Source: Nitrospirota bacterium
GTDB lineage: Bacteria; Nitrospirota; Thermodesulfovibrionia; Thermodesulfovibrionales; JdFR-88
Direction of reading: 5' to 3'
Assembly (NCBI GenBank): GCA_021789735.1
Contig: JAJYJB010000008.1
Location: 1-46,011, forward strand
DNA length: 46,011 nt
Positions 8,273-15,689 of this stretch are shown in pieces; position 1 is the first letter of the stretch; the number at the start of each line of letters is the position of its first letter. The translations under genes were made by a program, and so were the position numbers. Under the pieces are notes generated by a model. That model made no database searches, had not been told where the DNA came from, and worked only from the letters and a program-made list of their open reading frames with translations.

Positions 8273-8869
8273 TTACTTTTGGTTGGCCTTGTTTTTCCCT
8301 GGATGCCAGGACAGGAAGGCGTCGTCCATCGCGATCGTGCCTGCGATGGGTATGTGGCCAAAGCGGATGGAAAGCTGCTTGTCGGCCTCGGTCCTGGTTT
8401 GCCCGTCCACGGCCATCTTCCACATGGCGGCCACCAGCCCAGACCTGTCCGCGCCGGACTTGCAGTGTATCAGCACGGGCCGCGGGGCGGTCTTTATTAT
8501 CATCAGCAGTTCCTTCATCTGAGGGGCTGTGGGCTCGGATGTTGCGGATATGCCCACATCATAATGCTTGATTCCATGTTGCGCGCAAAACCGTATCTCG
8601 TCCTGGTACCACTTGTCGCCCGCGTTTCTGCCGCGAAGGTTTATGACACTCCTTATGCCGTATGTCTTCAGGTAGTATTCAAGCTGGCTATAACTGGGCT
8701 GGGCGCATCTGTACGCCTCTCCGGGCGTTACCGCATGAAAATTGCCATCGCCGAAGACGAACAAGAGATATCCAGCCGGGACCAAAAGTACGATAATAAC
8801 GGCAATGACAATCCTCCGGGCTGTCTTTTTCCCGGGTGTGGCTGCCTGCCGCTTCTCTTTGTGTTCCAA
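8273..8869 (-). CDS. Membrane-anchored dual-specificity/tyrosine phosphatase-like protein
   Basis: A 198-residue protein with a basic cytoplasmic N-terminus, one membrane segment (about residues 19-39), and a cysteine-dependent phosphatase domain. The P-loop is HCKSGADRSG, with nucleophile Cys136 and Arg142, and the upstream segment GIRSVINLRG is typical of bacterial DSP/PTP enzymes. The domain would lie outside the cytoplasm if the anchor is N-in. Such enzymes remove phosphate from Tyr, phosphoinositides or sugars; the substrate here is unknown. The start is TTG at 8869, supported by GGCGGAG five bases upstream. It sits between Slp and a small-gene region, with no obvious partner kinase in the window. 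Confidence 0.82.
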   Translation of the reverse strand: MEHKEKRQAATPGKKTARRIVIAVIIVLLVPAGYLLFVFGDGNFHAVTPGEAYRCAQPSYSQLEYYLKTYGIRSVINLRGRNAGDKWYQDEIRFCAQHGIKHYDVGISATSEPTAPQMKELLMIIKTAPRPVLIHCKSGADRSGLVAAMWKMAVDGQTRTEADKQLSIRFGHIPIAGTIAMDDAFLSWHPGKNKANQK

Positions 8870-8947
8870 AATTGCTCCGCCTTACGTTCTCTTAATGCCC
8901 TATTTTAAAACATGCGGACAGAAAAAGGATATTTTGTTTTGTGTTTT

Positions 8948-9019
8948 TTACATGCCTTCCATGTTCTGCATTGCTCCCTGCATCGCCGCTGGCTGACGTA
9001 AGATGCTGGCAGGCATCAT
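8948..9019 (-). CDS. Candidate Met-rich small protein or gene remnant
   Basis: On the minus strand a frame is open from 9091 to TAA 8948-8950. The first ATG pair is at 9017-9019/9014-9016, giving MMPASILRQPAAMQGAMQ followed by NMEGM. The upstream in-frame stretch (KAWDFFKRPLSISPGV) also looks protein-like but has no start codon. Methionine spacing resembles soft-metal-binding tails, and the gene lies downstream of the copper chaperone gene on the same strand. Third-position bias is weak, no good ribosome site is present, and the length is tiny, so this may be chance or a remnant. Confidence 0.2.
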   Translation of the reverse strand: MMPASILRQPAAMQGAMQNMEGM

Positions 9020-9146
9020 GGAATTCAAAACGCCTGGAGAAATGGATAACGGTCTTTTAAAAAAATCCCAAGCCTTCTGCCTCCCATTTTCTTAGGGCTA
9101 TTTTTTTTCAGGCCATCAGCAAATTTGCACGCGTAAAGAAAGCCCT

Positions 9147-9195
9147 GCAGCGTCCCGCCGTCTGCGGCTGCCGATCTATTTTTATATTTTTTTTT
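9147..9195 (+). terminator. Hairpin followed by T-rich tract
   Basis: GCAGC (9147-9151) pairs with GCTGC (9167-9171), with an inner CGC/GCG pair. Downstream, 9175-9195 is almost all T and A. It is oriented to stop plus-strand transcription, but no plus-strand gene is annotated upstream. It may end a small unannotated transcript. Confidence 0.3.
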
Positions 9196-9235
9196 GCTTC
9201 ATCCCCATCTCCCAAAAAACCGCCGGGACGGACGC

Positions 9236-9709
9236 CTAATTCATAGGCATAGCCATGGGCGCCTGAGGAGCCTTCTGAAGCGTAAGTCTCAGCTTTTTTA
9301 CACCCGATTTCTCAAACTGCAGTGTCATCGTGAAGGTGGAGCCAGCAGCCATGCTCCTTGGCATGCCTTTTATCATTATATGGCTGCTGCCCATCTTGAA
9401 TACGGTGGGCTTGCCGCCAGGTATCTTGACGGAGCTGGCTTCTTGCATGACTTTGCCCTTCATGACATGGAGCATCGCGGAGGCCCCCGGGATATCGACG
9501 GTTACCCCGTCAAGCACGTCCGCCCCTCCCTGGTTGTTTATGGTCATGGTCACCATGGCTTCTCCGTATATGGCGGGTGACAACTGGGCACTTGCTCCCT
9601 GTATGCTGATCTTTGGCGGGCCGCTCTGGCACGCCGCGAGCGCGGCCACCGCCAGAAACATGAAAACACCCGCGACAAACTTTTTTGGTCCCCCCGAGCT
9701 CTTTTTCAT
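9236..9709 (-). CDS. PCu(A)C-type periplasmic copper chaperone, lipoprotein
   Basis: A 157-residue lipoprotein (lipobox LAALAAC, Cys27) with a single PCu(A)C domain. Such proteins bind Cu(I) through conserved His and Met residues and deliver it to the CuA/CuB sites of cytochrome oxidase or to other periplasmic cuproproteins. The ligand pattern is visible: LHVMKGKVM, then SSHIMIKGM about 20 residues later. A Met-rich tail APMAMPMN could add copper sites. GGAGGAGAAGGG precedes the ATG. No oxidase genes are near, so the partner is unknown. Confidence 0.85.
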   Translation of the reverse strand: MKKSSGGPKKFVAGVFMFLAVAALAACQSGPPKISIQGASAQLSPAIYGEAMVTMTINNQGGADVLDGVTVDIPGASAMLHVMKGKVMQEASSVKIPGGKPTVFKMGSSHIMIKGMPRSMAAGSTFTMTLQFEKSGVKKLRLTLQKAPQAPMAMPMN

Positions 9710-9789
9710 TTTGCCCTTCTCCTCCTCAGCCGTTGTGGCTTCTTAAGTTTTTTTAAAATGAAAAAATTAAAATTCCATTTTTATTTTTG

Positions 9790-9960
9790 ATGTCTGAATT
9801 GGCGTGGGAAAGCAAAGGCGGGGGGAAAACAAAAAAACGGAAACAGACGCAAAAAAAGCCCGCAATCAATATTCGGGATGTCCCTTTAAGCATGGGAAAG
9901 ACTAATAAATCGTCTGTTTTTATGTCAACATCTAACGTTTCTTATGATGTCAACTATTAA
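9790..9960 (+). CDS. Candidate small basic protein (56 aa)
   Basis: ATG 9790 to TAA 9958-9960 encodes a 56-residue, Lys-rich peptide starting MSELAWESKGGGKTKKRK and containing INIRDVPLSMGKTNKSSV. No ribosome site and no recognised family. In its favour, a hairpin followed by T6 begins 20 bp after the stop, in the correct orientation. Against it, the region is AT-rich and codon use is unlike neighbouring genes, so the frame could be chance or recently acquired DNA. Confidence 0.28.
   Translation: MSELAWESKGGGKTKKRKQTQKKPAINIRDVPLSMGKTNKSSVFMSTSNVSYDVNY
9923..9953 (-). promoter_or_regulatory. Two TTGACA boxes in direct repeat (possible -35/operator) upstream of the copper chaperone
   Basis: The octamer ATGTCAAC occurs at both ends of this interval (repeat period 25 bp), giving two minus-strand TTGACA hexamers pointing at the chaperone gene. 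A weak -10 (TATTAG) lies 15 bp beyond the second. The distance to the gene is ~215 bp, so this is uncertain. Confidence 0.25.
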
Positions 9961-9980
9961 TCGCAGATAGACGTACTTGC

Positions 9981-10012
9981 CAGAAAAGGGTTTTTTTCTT
10001 TTTCTGTTTTTT
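9981..10012 (+). terminator. Hairpin with U-tract after the small plus-strand ORF
   Basis: CAGAAAA (9981-9987) pairs with TTTTCTG (10000-10006), followed by T6 (10007-10012). The stem is AT-rich with a 12-nt loop, so weak. It lies 20 bp after the stop of the candidate small gene and between it and the convergent peptidase gene. Confidence 0.35.
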
Positions 10013-10068
10013 CTTAATAAACTCCGGCCCGGCAATGGCGGTGTGATATCTTTTTTCCCGGCAGCCCT

Positions 10069-11142
10069 CTATTGATTTAGGCCCGCGACTATTGCCGCAT
10101 CGAGCCGCTGTATGACGGCCGAAACCAGCTCTACCGCATGCCCGTAGTCTTCCTGGTGGACGACTCCCGCATGGCTGTGTATATGCCTGGTGGGCACGCC
10201 TATGACAAGGCTCGGTACGCCTCGCCTGTGCAGATGAATCGCTCCGGAATCCGTGCCGCCTTTCTCCATGACGTCCATTTGATATGGTATGCCGAGCTCC
10301 TCGGCTGTATCGATGAAAAGGTCCCTGAGCTTCAAGTTCGGGATCATGGAACCGTCCTGTAGGAGGATGACAGGGCCTTTCCCAAGTTTGGCCTGGGCTT
10401 CTTCTTTCCTTATCCCGGGGACGTCGCCTGCCACTGCGATCTCCATTGTGAGCGCAACATCGGGCTCCACCACCCACGAACTGGTGCGGGCTCCGCGGAG
10501 GCCCACTTCCTCCTGCACGGTGCCCGCGGCGTAGAGCGTGTTGGGGTGTCTTTTGCCCGCAAGTCCTTTCATTACGTCTATCATCATGGCGCAGCCGATG
10601 CGGTCGTCAAAGGCCTTTCCCATAAAGGTCTTTCCGGTGCCGAGCACGCTGAAAGGGCAGACGGGGATGACAGGATCTCCGGGACGAATGCCGAGGGCGC
10701 GGACCTCTTCCGCAGAGGTGGCCCCGACATCGATATACATGTCTTTGGACTCCTGGAGCTTTTTTCTCTCCTCCTCGTTCAAAATGTGGGGCGGCTTCGA
10801 TCCTATGAGCCCCATGAAATCACCCGAGCGGCTTTTTATGAGCACGCGCTGGGCAAGCATCACATGTCCCCACCAGCCTCCAACGGTGCTGAACCTCAAA
10901 AATCCTTCTTCCGTTATGAGCTTTACGATAAAGCCTACCTCGTCCATGTGCCCGGCCATCATGACCCGCGGGGTATCGGAATCCCCCTTCCTGCTGCACA
11001 CTATGCTGCCAAGACCGTCCTGCTCTATGCTGGCGATGCCGCTTAAATGCCTTCGGATGATGTCCCGCACTTCCCGCTCATAGCCGGAGATGCCGGATGC
11101 CTCCGTAAGCTCCCGGATAAGCTCTAAGGATGTGTCCACCAT
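10069..11142 (-). CDS. M42 family metallopeptidase (FrvX/TET aminopeptidase-like)
   Basis: A 357-residue cytoplasmic aminopeptidase of the M42 family, usually forming dodecameric tetrahedral particles that trim peptides. Dinuclear metal ligands are visible in order: AGHMDEVGF (His), KAFDDRIGC (bridging Asp), TVQEEVGLRGA (catalytic Glu and ligand Glu), EIAVAGDVPG (Asp) and a C-terminal SHAGVVHQED (His). Length is normal for the family. GGAGG precedes the ATG by 11 nt and a TATAAT lies ~55 bp upstream, so it is probably its own transcription unit. Substrate preference cannot be read. Confidence 0.92.
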   Translation of the reverse strand: MVDTSLELIRELTEASGISGYEREVRDIIRRHLSGIASIEQDGLGSIVCSRKGDSDTPRVMMAGHMDEVGFIVKLITEEGFLRFSTVGGWWGHVMLAQRVLIKSRSGDFMGLIGSKPPHILNEEERKKLQESKDMYIDVGATSAEEVRALGIRPGDPVIPVCPFSVLGTGKTFMGKAFDDRIGCAMMIDVMKGLAGKRHPNTLYAAGTVQEEVGLRGARTSSWVVEPDVALTMEIAVAGDVPGIRKEEAQAKLGKGPVILLQDGSMIPNLKLRDLFIDTAEELGIPYQMDVMEKGGTDSGAIHLHRRGVPSLVIGVPTRHIHSHAGVVHQEDYGHAVELVSAVIQRLDAAIVAGLNQ

Positions 11143-11195
11143 TTTTTATGTGTCCTCCGTGGAAAAAGATTCTTGCGCCGGGGCGGCCAGGGGAA

Positions 11196-11201
11196 ATTAT
11201 A
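11196..11201 (-). promoter_or_regulatory. TATAAT -10 element of the M42 peptidase gene
   Basis: A perfect -10 on the minus strand, giving a transcription start near 11189 and a ~47-nt leader that contains GGAGG before the ATG. No good -35 at 17 bp. Confidence 0.5.
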
Positions 11202-11271
11202 GCTTTTTTTGAGGGTGCCCGCTACGTTTTTTAAGTTTTAAGCGCTTTTTTTGCCCGTTAGGGCAGGGGGA

Positions 11272-11844
11272 CTACCAGCGGGAAAACCAGGACCGCCTTG
11301 CGTGGGCCTTCAATTGGACTCTGGTGGAACTGGACTCATGTTGCCGGAAGTTCTTCAGGTAATAAGCGGCAAGCTTTCCCGACTTAAGCACTATCAGGTT
11401 TTCAGCGTTGAAATGCTCCCCGGATTTTGTCCAGTTCATGCTGCCGGTGATGACAGTGCCGCCGTCGATGATCATCACCTTGTCGTGGAATATTCCGGCC
11501 TCCGTGTCCGAGTAGACGGGGATGCCCTGCTCAAGGAGCATGCGTAACCCGTATGAGCCCCTTTCGGCCTCGTCGTGGTCTATTACCACCTGCACGTTCA
11601 CGCCGCGGTTTTTGGCCCTTATCAGGGCCGTGCTGATGGGGGCGGACGTAAACGCGTAGGCCATCACTTTTATGCTTCTCGATGCATTGTCTATACGGTT
11701 TACAACCAGCCTCGTGCAGCCTCCGTTTGGAGAGAAACAAAGGCCAGTGACATCAGCCTCCAGGGCTGGGGAGGTTTTAATAGAAAGAAGAAGCGCGGCC
11801 GTGGCCAGCGCAAACAAAAAAAGCGGAAAAAGAGCGCGCCTCAT
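11272..11844 (-). CDS. Phospholipase D-like endonuclease (Nuc-type, single HKD motif), secreted
   Basis: A 190-residue protein with an N-terminal signal peptide or anchor (residues 1-22) and one PLD catalytic motif: His120-x-Lys122-x4-Asp127-x6-Gly134-Ser-x-Asn. Single-HKD proteins of this size (Nuc, plasmid conjugation nucleases) dimerise to build one active site and cleave phosphodiester bonds in DNA. The ATG overlaps the stop of the pseudouridine synthase gene by four bases, making this the last gene of the 15-gene operon. Periplasmic location is inferred from the signal. Confidence 0.86.
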   Translation of the reverse strand: MRRALFPLFLFALATAALLLSIKTSPALEADVTGLCFSPNGGCTRLVVNRIDNASRSIKVMAYAFTSAPISTALIRAKNRGVNVQVVIDHDEAERGSYGLRMLLEQGIPVYSDTEAGIFHDKVMIIDGGTVITGSMNWTKSGEHFNAENLIVLKSGKLAAYYLKNFRQHESSSTRVQLKAHARRSWFSRW

Positions 11845-12773
11845 CGCCGGGCTGCCTCCAGTTTTTTCAGCAGCTCCTTCATGTCAGGCGGCAGCGGCGC
11901 CTCGAATTCCATGGACTCGCCCGTCACCGGATGAACAAAGCCAAGGGTCTTTGCATGGAGCATCTGCCTGGGCACATGGACCTTGCTGCCCTCCAACTCT
12001 ATGGAGGTCTTCCGTCCGTACGTCCTGTCTCCCAGCACCGGGTGGCCCAGCGAGGCCAGATGTACCCTTATCTGGTGGGTCCTGCCTGTCCCGAGCGTGG
12101 CTTGGACCAGGCTCGCGCTCCTGAACCTCCGGAGTACCTTCCACCTGGTCACGGCCTCTTTGCCCCGCCTGCTGCGCGTGGACATTTTTTTCCTGTCCGA
12201 CGCGGAGCGGCCTATCGAGAGATTTACTATTCCTTCGTCTTCCCTGGGCGAGCCCCATATGAGCGCTTCATACTTTCTTTTTATTGACCGGTCTCTGAAC
12301 TGTCCAACCAGCCCGTAATACGACCTGTCGTCAAGCGCAATCACGATGAGGCCGCTTGTGTCCTTGTCCAGCCTGTGCACTACGCCTGGCCGCAGCGGCC
12401 CGCCTATTGAGGCTAGCTTACCCGTGTGGTGGACCAGGGCGTTTAAAAGCGTGCCCCCCGGATGGCCCGCCCCCGGATATACAACCATCCCCGCAGGCTT
12501 GTCCACGACCGCAAGGTGATCGTCCGCATAGGCAATTGTCAGGGGATGTGGCTCCGGCTTCAGGCCTGCCGGCTCCGCAGCCTGGACATCCACCTCCACT
12601 ACTGCGTTTTTGACGGACGGCTTTTCTCCGGCCTTTGTGGCAGGTGTTTCGTTTACAAGGACCTTACCAAGGTTGATAAGCCTTTTGGCCTGGGACCGGG
12701 TGATGCCGGCCCTTTTGGCGATTAGGGTGTCCAGCCGCTGGGTCTCGTCGCCCGGCTGCAGAGTGAAGCGCAT
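11841..12773 (-). CDS. rluD: RluA/RluD-family 23S rRNA pseudouridine synthase
   Basis: A 310-residue RNA-modifying enzyme that isomerises uridine to pseudouridine, probably in the large-subunit rRNA. It has an N-terminal S4 RNA-binding domain (RLDTLIAKRAGITRSQAKRLI) and a catalytic domain with RPGVVHRLDKDTSGL (catalytic Asp136). GRTHQIRVHLASLGHPVLGD near the C-terminus is diagnostic of RluA-type enzymes. The start at 12773 follows the rapZ stop after two bases. The symbol rluD is by best family resemblance; RluC or another paralogue is possible. Confidence 0.9.
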   Translation of the reverse strand: MRFTLQPGDETQRLDTLIAKRAGITRSQAKRLINLGKVLVNETPATKAGEKPSVKNAVVEVDVQAAEPAGLKPEPHPLTIAYADDHLAVVDKPAGMVVYPGAGHPGGTLLNALVHHTGKLASIGGPLRPGVVHRLDKDTSGLIVIALDDRSYYGLVGQFRDRSIKRKYEALIWGSPREDEGIVNLSIGRSASDRKKMSTRSRRGKEAVTRWKVLRRFRSASLVQATLGTGRTHQIRVHLASLGHPVLGDRTYGRKTSIELEGSKVHVPRQMLHAKTLGFVHPVTGESMEFEAPLPPDMKELLKKLEAARR

Positions 12774-12775
12774 CC

Positions 12776-13630
12776 TTACAGGTCTCTGTGGGCCACGTTC
12801 ACAGGCAGGCCGGGTTTTGAAAGTCTGCCGGCCAGGACCTCGGCCAGCACAGGGGAGCGGTGCCTTCCTCCGGTGCAACCTATCGCGATGGTCAGCGAGG
12901 ACTTGCCTTCCCCCTCATAATGAGGGATTAGGAACTGCAGCAGGTTTTCAAGCCTTTTTATGAAGTCCATCGCAAGCGGTTCGCCGGTGACAAACCGCTT
13001 GACCGGCTCGTCAAGCCCCGAGAGATCCTTAAGCTCTTCCTTGAAATAAGGGTTTGGCAGGAACCTGGCGTCGAAGACGAGGTCCGCGTTCTGGGGCACC
13101 CCGAACTTGAACCCGAACGAGGTGACCACCACCTGGAAACCCGCCCCATTCAAGCCAAGCAAAGATGTTATCAGCTCCCTCAGGTAGTGGGGCGTAAGAG
13201 CGGTAGTGTCTATTATCCTGTCGGCCTGCTCCCTCAGGGACTTGAGGATGAGCCGTTCGGTGTCTATGCTGTCCTCAATGCTCTCCCCTTGAAGGGGGTG
13301 GGGCCTCCTGGACTCCTTGAACCTGCGGATGATCACGTCCTTCGAGGCCTCAAGGAAGATGACCGTTATCCTGTGGCTTTCGCGCAGGGAATTGATGGCC
13401 GCGTCCATCCCATGGAGGAAGCCGCGTTCCCTTATGTCTATCCCTATCCCCACGTTGGCCACGTCCTTCCTGTCCGCGGCCACCTTCACGAACTCCTCGA
13501 TAAACTGCGGGGGCAGATTGTCAACGCAAAAAAAACCGCTGTCCTCGATGGCCCTCAAGGCCAGGGTCTTTCCCGAACCTGAAAGGCCCGTTATTACTAC
13601 GATAAAGGGTTTTTCAGGGTGTTGCTGGAT
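12776..13630 (-). CDS. rapZ: RapZ family nucleotide-binding protein (YvcJ), likely AUC start
   Basis: RapZ-type P-loop protein, which in enterobacteria controls glucosamine-6-phosphate synthase through small RNAs and often lies beside rpoN and hpf, as here. The P-loop GLSGSGKT is at residues 15-22, followed by ALRAIEDSGFFCVDNLPP. The C-terminal domain holds the family signature IGCTGGRHRSP. No ATG, GTG or TTG lies in frame between the previous in-frame stop and the P-loop; the first such codon (TTG 13558) would cut off the P-loop. AUC at 13628-13630 has AAGGAAGG eight bases upstream and gives 284 residues, exactly the E. coli RapZ length. A one-base indel in an A-run, joining the ATG at 13681-13686, is the alternative. 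Confidence 0.88.
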   Translation of the reverse strand: MQQHPEKPFIVVITGLSGSGKTLALRAIEDSGFFCVDNLPPQFIEEFVKVAADRKDVANVGIGIDIRERGFLHGMDAAINSLRESHRITVIFLEASKDVIIRRFKESRRPHPLQGESIEDSIDTERLILKSLREQADRIIDTTALTPHYLRELITSLLGLNGAGFQVVVTSFGFKFGVPQNADLVFDARFLPNPYFKEELKDLSGLDEPVKRFVTGEPLAMDFIKRLENLLQFLIPHYEGEGKSSLTIAIGCTGGRHRSPVLAEVLAGRLSKPGLPVNVAHRDL

Positions 13631-13682
13631 ATTTGCCGCCTTCCTTCCCGTTTTTTTTAAAGGTTTTTTTATTTTTCCCGCA

Positions 13683-14204
13683 TCATTTCGTGGGTTCTAT
13701 GAGGCCGTAATTCCCGTCGTTTCTCTTGTATATGACGTTTATCTGCCCGGTGGAGGCGTCGGTGAAGATGAAGAAGTTCTTGTCCAGAAGCTCCATCTGC
13801 AAGGAGGCCTCTTCCGGGGTCATGGGCTTTACCCCGAACCGTTTGGTCTTGATTATCCTGCCGCCCTCATCCGCGGGGGACGTGGCGCCGGCCGCGGTCT
13901 TGCCGCTTTCACCTTTCCTGTGGGAGTTGAGTTTCCCCTTGTATTTTTTGACCTGCATGTCAAGCTTGTCGATTACCTCGTCAATGGCCGAGTAGATGTC
14001 CCCGGTGGAACTTTCCGCCCATATGAGTATCCCGTTTACGTTTAGCAGTATCTCCGCCTTGTGGATGTTCTTCTCCAGGATAAGAGTGACTTTGGCCTCC
14101 GATATATTGGACAGGTAACGGTCAAATTTTGCGACCTTCTCCTCCGCATAATTTTTCAGCGCCTGGGTAAGTTCAAGGTGTCTGGCAGATGTTACTATGT
14201 TCAT
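13683..14204 (-). CDS. hpf: Ribosome hibernation promoting factor, long form (HPF/YfiA)
   Basis: A 173-residue protein with the N-terminal S30AE domain (MNIVTSARHLELTQ to about residue 100), which binds the 30S decoding centre, a charged linker, and a C-terminal domain (KPMTPEEASLQMELL to the end) that dimerises 70S ribosomes into 100S particles. Presence of both domains marks the long form. GGAGGGAAAAG precedes the ATG at 14204; the frame is open further upstream but that part is rpoN shadow. It follows rpoN after 20 bp, the classical rpoN-hpf pairing. Confidence 0.93.
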   Translation of the reverse strand: MNIVTSARHLELTQALKNYAEEKVAKFDRYLSNISEAKVTLILEKNIHKAEILLNVNGILIWAESSTGDIYSAIDEVIDKLDMQVKKYKGKLNSHRKGESGKTAAGATSPADEGGRIIKTKRFGVKPMTPEEASLQMELLDKNFFIFTDASTGQINVIYKRNDGNYGLIEPTK

Positions 14205-14224
14205 GATCTCTTTTCCCTCCTGGA

Positions 14225-15688
14225 TTATTGGTCGAACCGCTTTCTTTGGCCCTGGGGCGCTATCTTGAGCTCGTTCCGGTATTTTGCGACGGTCCTTCTG
14301 GCTATCTCTATCCCGTTGCCTTTGCACAAGGTCACGATCTCCTGGTCGCTGAGAGGTTTTTGAGAGTCCTCCTCCGACACCAGCTTTTTTATCAGGTCTT
14401 TGACAGATGTGGAGGAAACCTTCCCGTTGCTGCCCTGCACCCCGCCGGAGAAGAAAAATTTCAGGCTGAAAAGCCCGTGGTCGCAGGCCATGTACTTGCT
14501 TGATGTGGCCCTGCTTATGGTGCTTTCATGCAGCCCCAGCTCCGTCGCCATGTCCCTCAAGTTGAGCGGCTTTAAATGGCTCCTGCCCTTTTCAAAGAAA
14601 TCACGCTGGAAATTCAGTATGCTCTCCGCGACTCTGTATATGGTCTTGTTCCTCTGGTCCAGGCTTTTTAAGAGCCATACCGCCTGTCTCAGTTTTTCGT
14701 CAATAAACTGTTTTTCCTCTTTCTGGAGGCTGTTTTTCTGGGAGATGAGTTTTTTGTACAGTTGCGTAAGCCTGAGCTTGGGAAGCCCCTCGTCATTGAG
14801 GACTATGTGGAACTCCCCTTCGTTTTTTACCACAAAGACGTCAGGAGTAACATAAACAGGGCTGGAATTGGAATAGTTTCTTCCCGGCTTTGGCTCCAGT
14901 TTTTCTATGATCTTCACGGCCGCGAGCACCTCCTCGGTGCTGCAGTTGTATTGTTTGGCGAGCTGGGCGTATCTTTTTTTCTCCAGGTCGTGGAGGTTTC
15001 CGGTAATGAGGGACTCTACCAAGCTGCCCCGCAGGCCCAGGCTTTCCAGCTGCAAAAGGAGGCATTCCCGCAGGTCCCTGGCGCCGACCCCAGTGGGGTC
15101 GAAACCCTGCACCAGTCTCAGCGCCTGACCGGCCTCTTCCGCCGTGCAGCCCGACATGCCTGCAATGTCCTCGATAGTGGCCTGCAGGTATCCGTTCTCA
15201 TCGAGGTTGCCGATCACCACCTCCGCGGCTTCTCTTATTTTGCCTTCCACCGGCGAGAGCCTTAACTGCCACAGCAGATGGTCCTGCAGGTCGCCTTCCC
15301 TGCTTACGAAGCTCTCGAAGGAGGGCTGGGCTACCGTCCCCGGATTGAAATAGCCAAGGTCCCTTCCGTCATACCCGCGTTCCTCAAAATAATCGTCGGA
15401 ATCGGCCATGCTCATGAGCTTTTCCAGAGGGGCTTCCGCATCGTCATAGTCAGACGCCGGCTCGATGCCCGATTCCGCCTCTTCGGACTCACTTGCGCCG
15501 GGCTCTCCATCCGCAGATGCCGCCTCCTCGGCCACCTCTTCCAGAAAAGGGTTTTCCATGAGCTCGTTTGTGAGGGACTGGGAAAGCTCCAGTTGTGGCA
15601 TCTGAAGGAGTTTTATCGCCTGCTGAAGCTGGGGGGTAAGGATAAGTTTCTGGAGGAGCCTTATTTCAAGACGATTGTCGAGCGCCAT
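14225..15688 (-). CDS. rpoN: RNA polymerase sigma-54 factor
   Basis: A 487-residue sigma-54, which directs RNA polymerase to -24/-12 promoters and needs AAA+ activators. Region I is the Gln/Leu-rich N-terminus (LTPQLQQAIKLLQMPQLEL), then an acidic region II (residues ~55-105), the core-binding region, an HTH (MATELGLHESTISRATSSKY), and the C-terminal RpoN box ARRTVAKYRNELKIAP that reads the -24 element. The ATG at 15688 lies one base after the lptB stop. No sigma-54 activator is encoded in this window. Confidence 0.97.
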   Translation of the reverse strand: MALDNRLEIRLLQKLILTPQLQQAIKLLQMPQLELSQSLTNELMENPFLEEVAEEAASADGEPGASESEEAESGIEPASDYDDAEAPLEKLMSMADSDDYFEERGYDGRDLGYFNPGTVAQPSFESFVSREGDLQDHLLWQLRLSPVEGKIREAAEVVIGNLDENGYLQATIEDIAGMSGCTAEEAGQALRLVQGFDPTGVGARDLRECLLLQLESLGLRGSLVESLITGNLHDLEKKRYAQLAKQYNCSTEEVLAAVKIIEKLEPKPGRNYSNSSPVYVTPDVFVVKNEGEFHIVLNDEGLPKLRLTQLYKKLISQKNSLQKEEKQFIDEKLRQAVWLLKSLDQRNKTIYRVAESILNFQRDFFEKGRSHLKPLNLRDMATELGLHESTISRATSSKYMACDHGLFSLKFFFSGGVQGSNGKVSSTSVKDLIKKLVSEEDSQKPLSDQEIVTLCKGNGIEIARRTVAKYRNELKIAPQGQRKRFDQ

Positions 15689-15689
15689 T

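Larger units (their letters stand above)
8870..9235. other. Intergenic region with a Met-rich mini-ORF and a hairpin plus T-run
   Basis: This 366-bp gap has no confident gene. On the minus strand an open stretch (8948-9091) ends in a Met-rich tail and is listed separately. On the plus strand a 30-codon frame starts at 9003. A hairpin at 9147-9171 (GCAGC/GCTGC with inner CGC/GCG) is followed by T-rich sequence to ~9195, which looks like a plus-strand terminator although no plus-strand gene is annotated here. A small RNA or peptide gene between 8900 and 9150 is possible but unproven. Confidence 0.5.
9710..10068. other. AT-rich intergenic region with a small ORF, repeated TTGACA boxes and a hairpin/U-tract
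   Basis: This 359-bp gap is markedly more AT-rich than its surroundings. It contains a 56-codon plus-strand ORF (9790-9960), two copies of ATGTCAAC 25 bp apart (minus-strand TTGACA boxes at 9923-9928 and 9948-9953), and a plus-strand hairpin with T6 (9981-10012). It could serve as promoter region for the copper chaperone and as the locus of a tiny gene. Confidence 0.5.

Noticed and set aside
13556..13558. TTG 13558 as the rapZ start
   Set aside because: It would delete the GLSGSGKT P-loop that defines the family and is encoded just upstream in the same frame.
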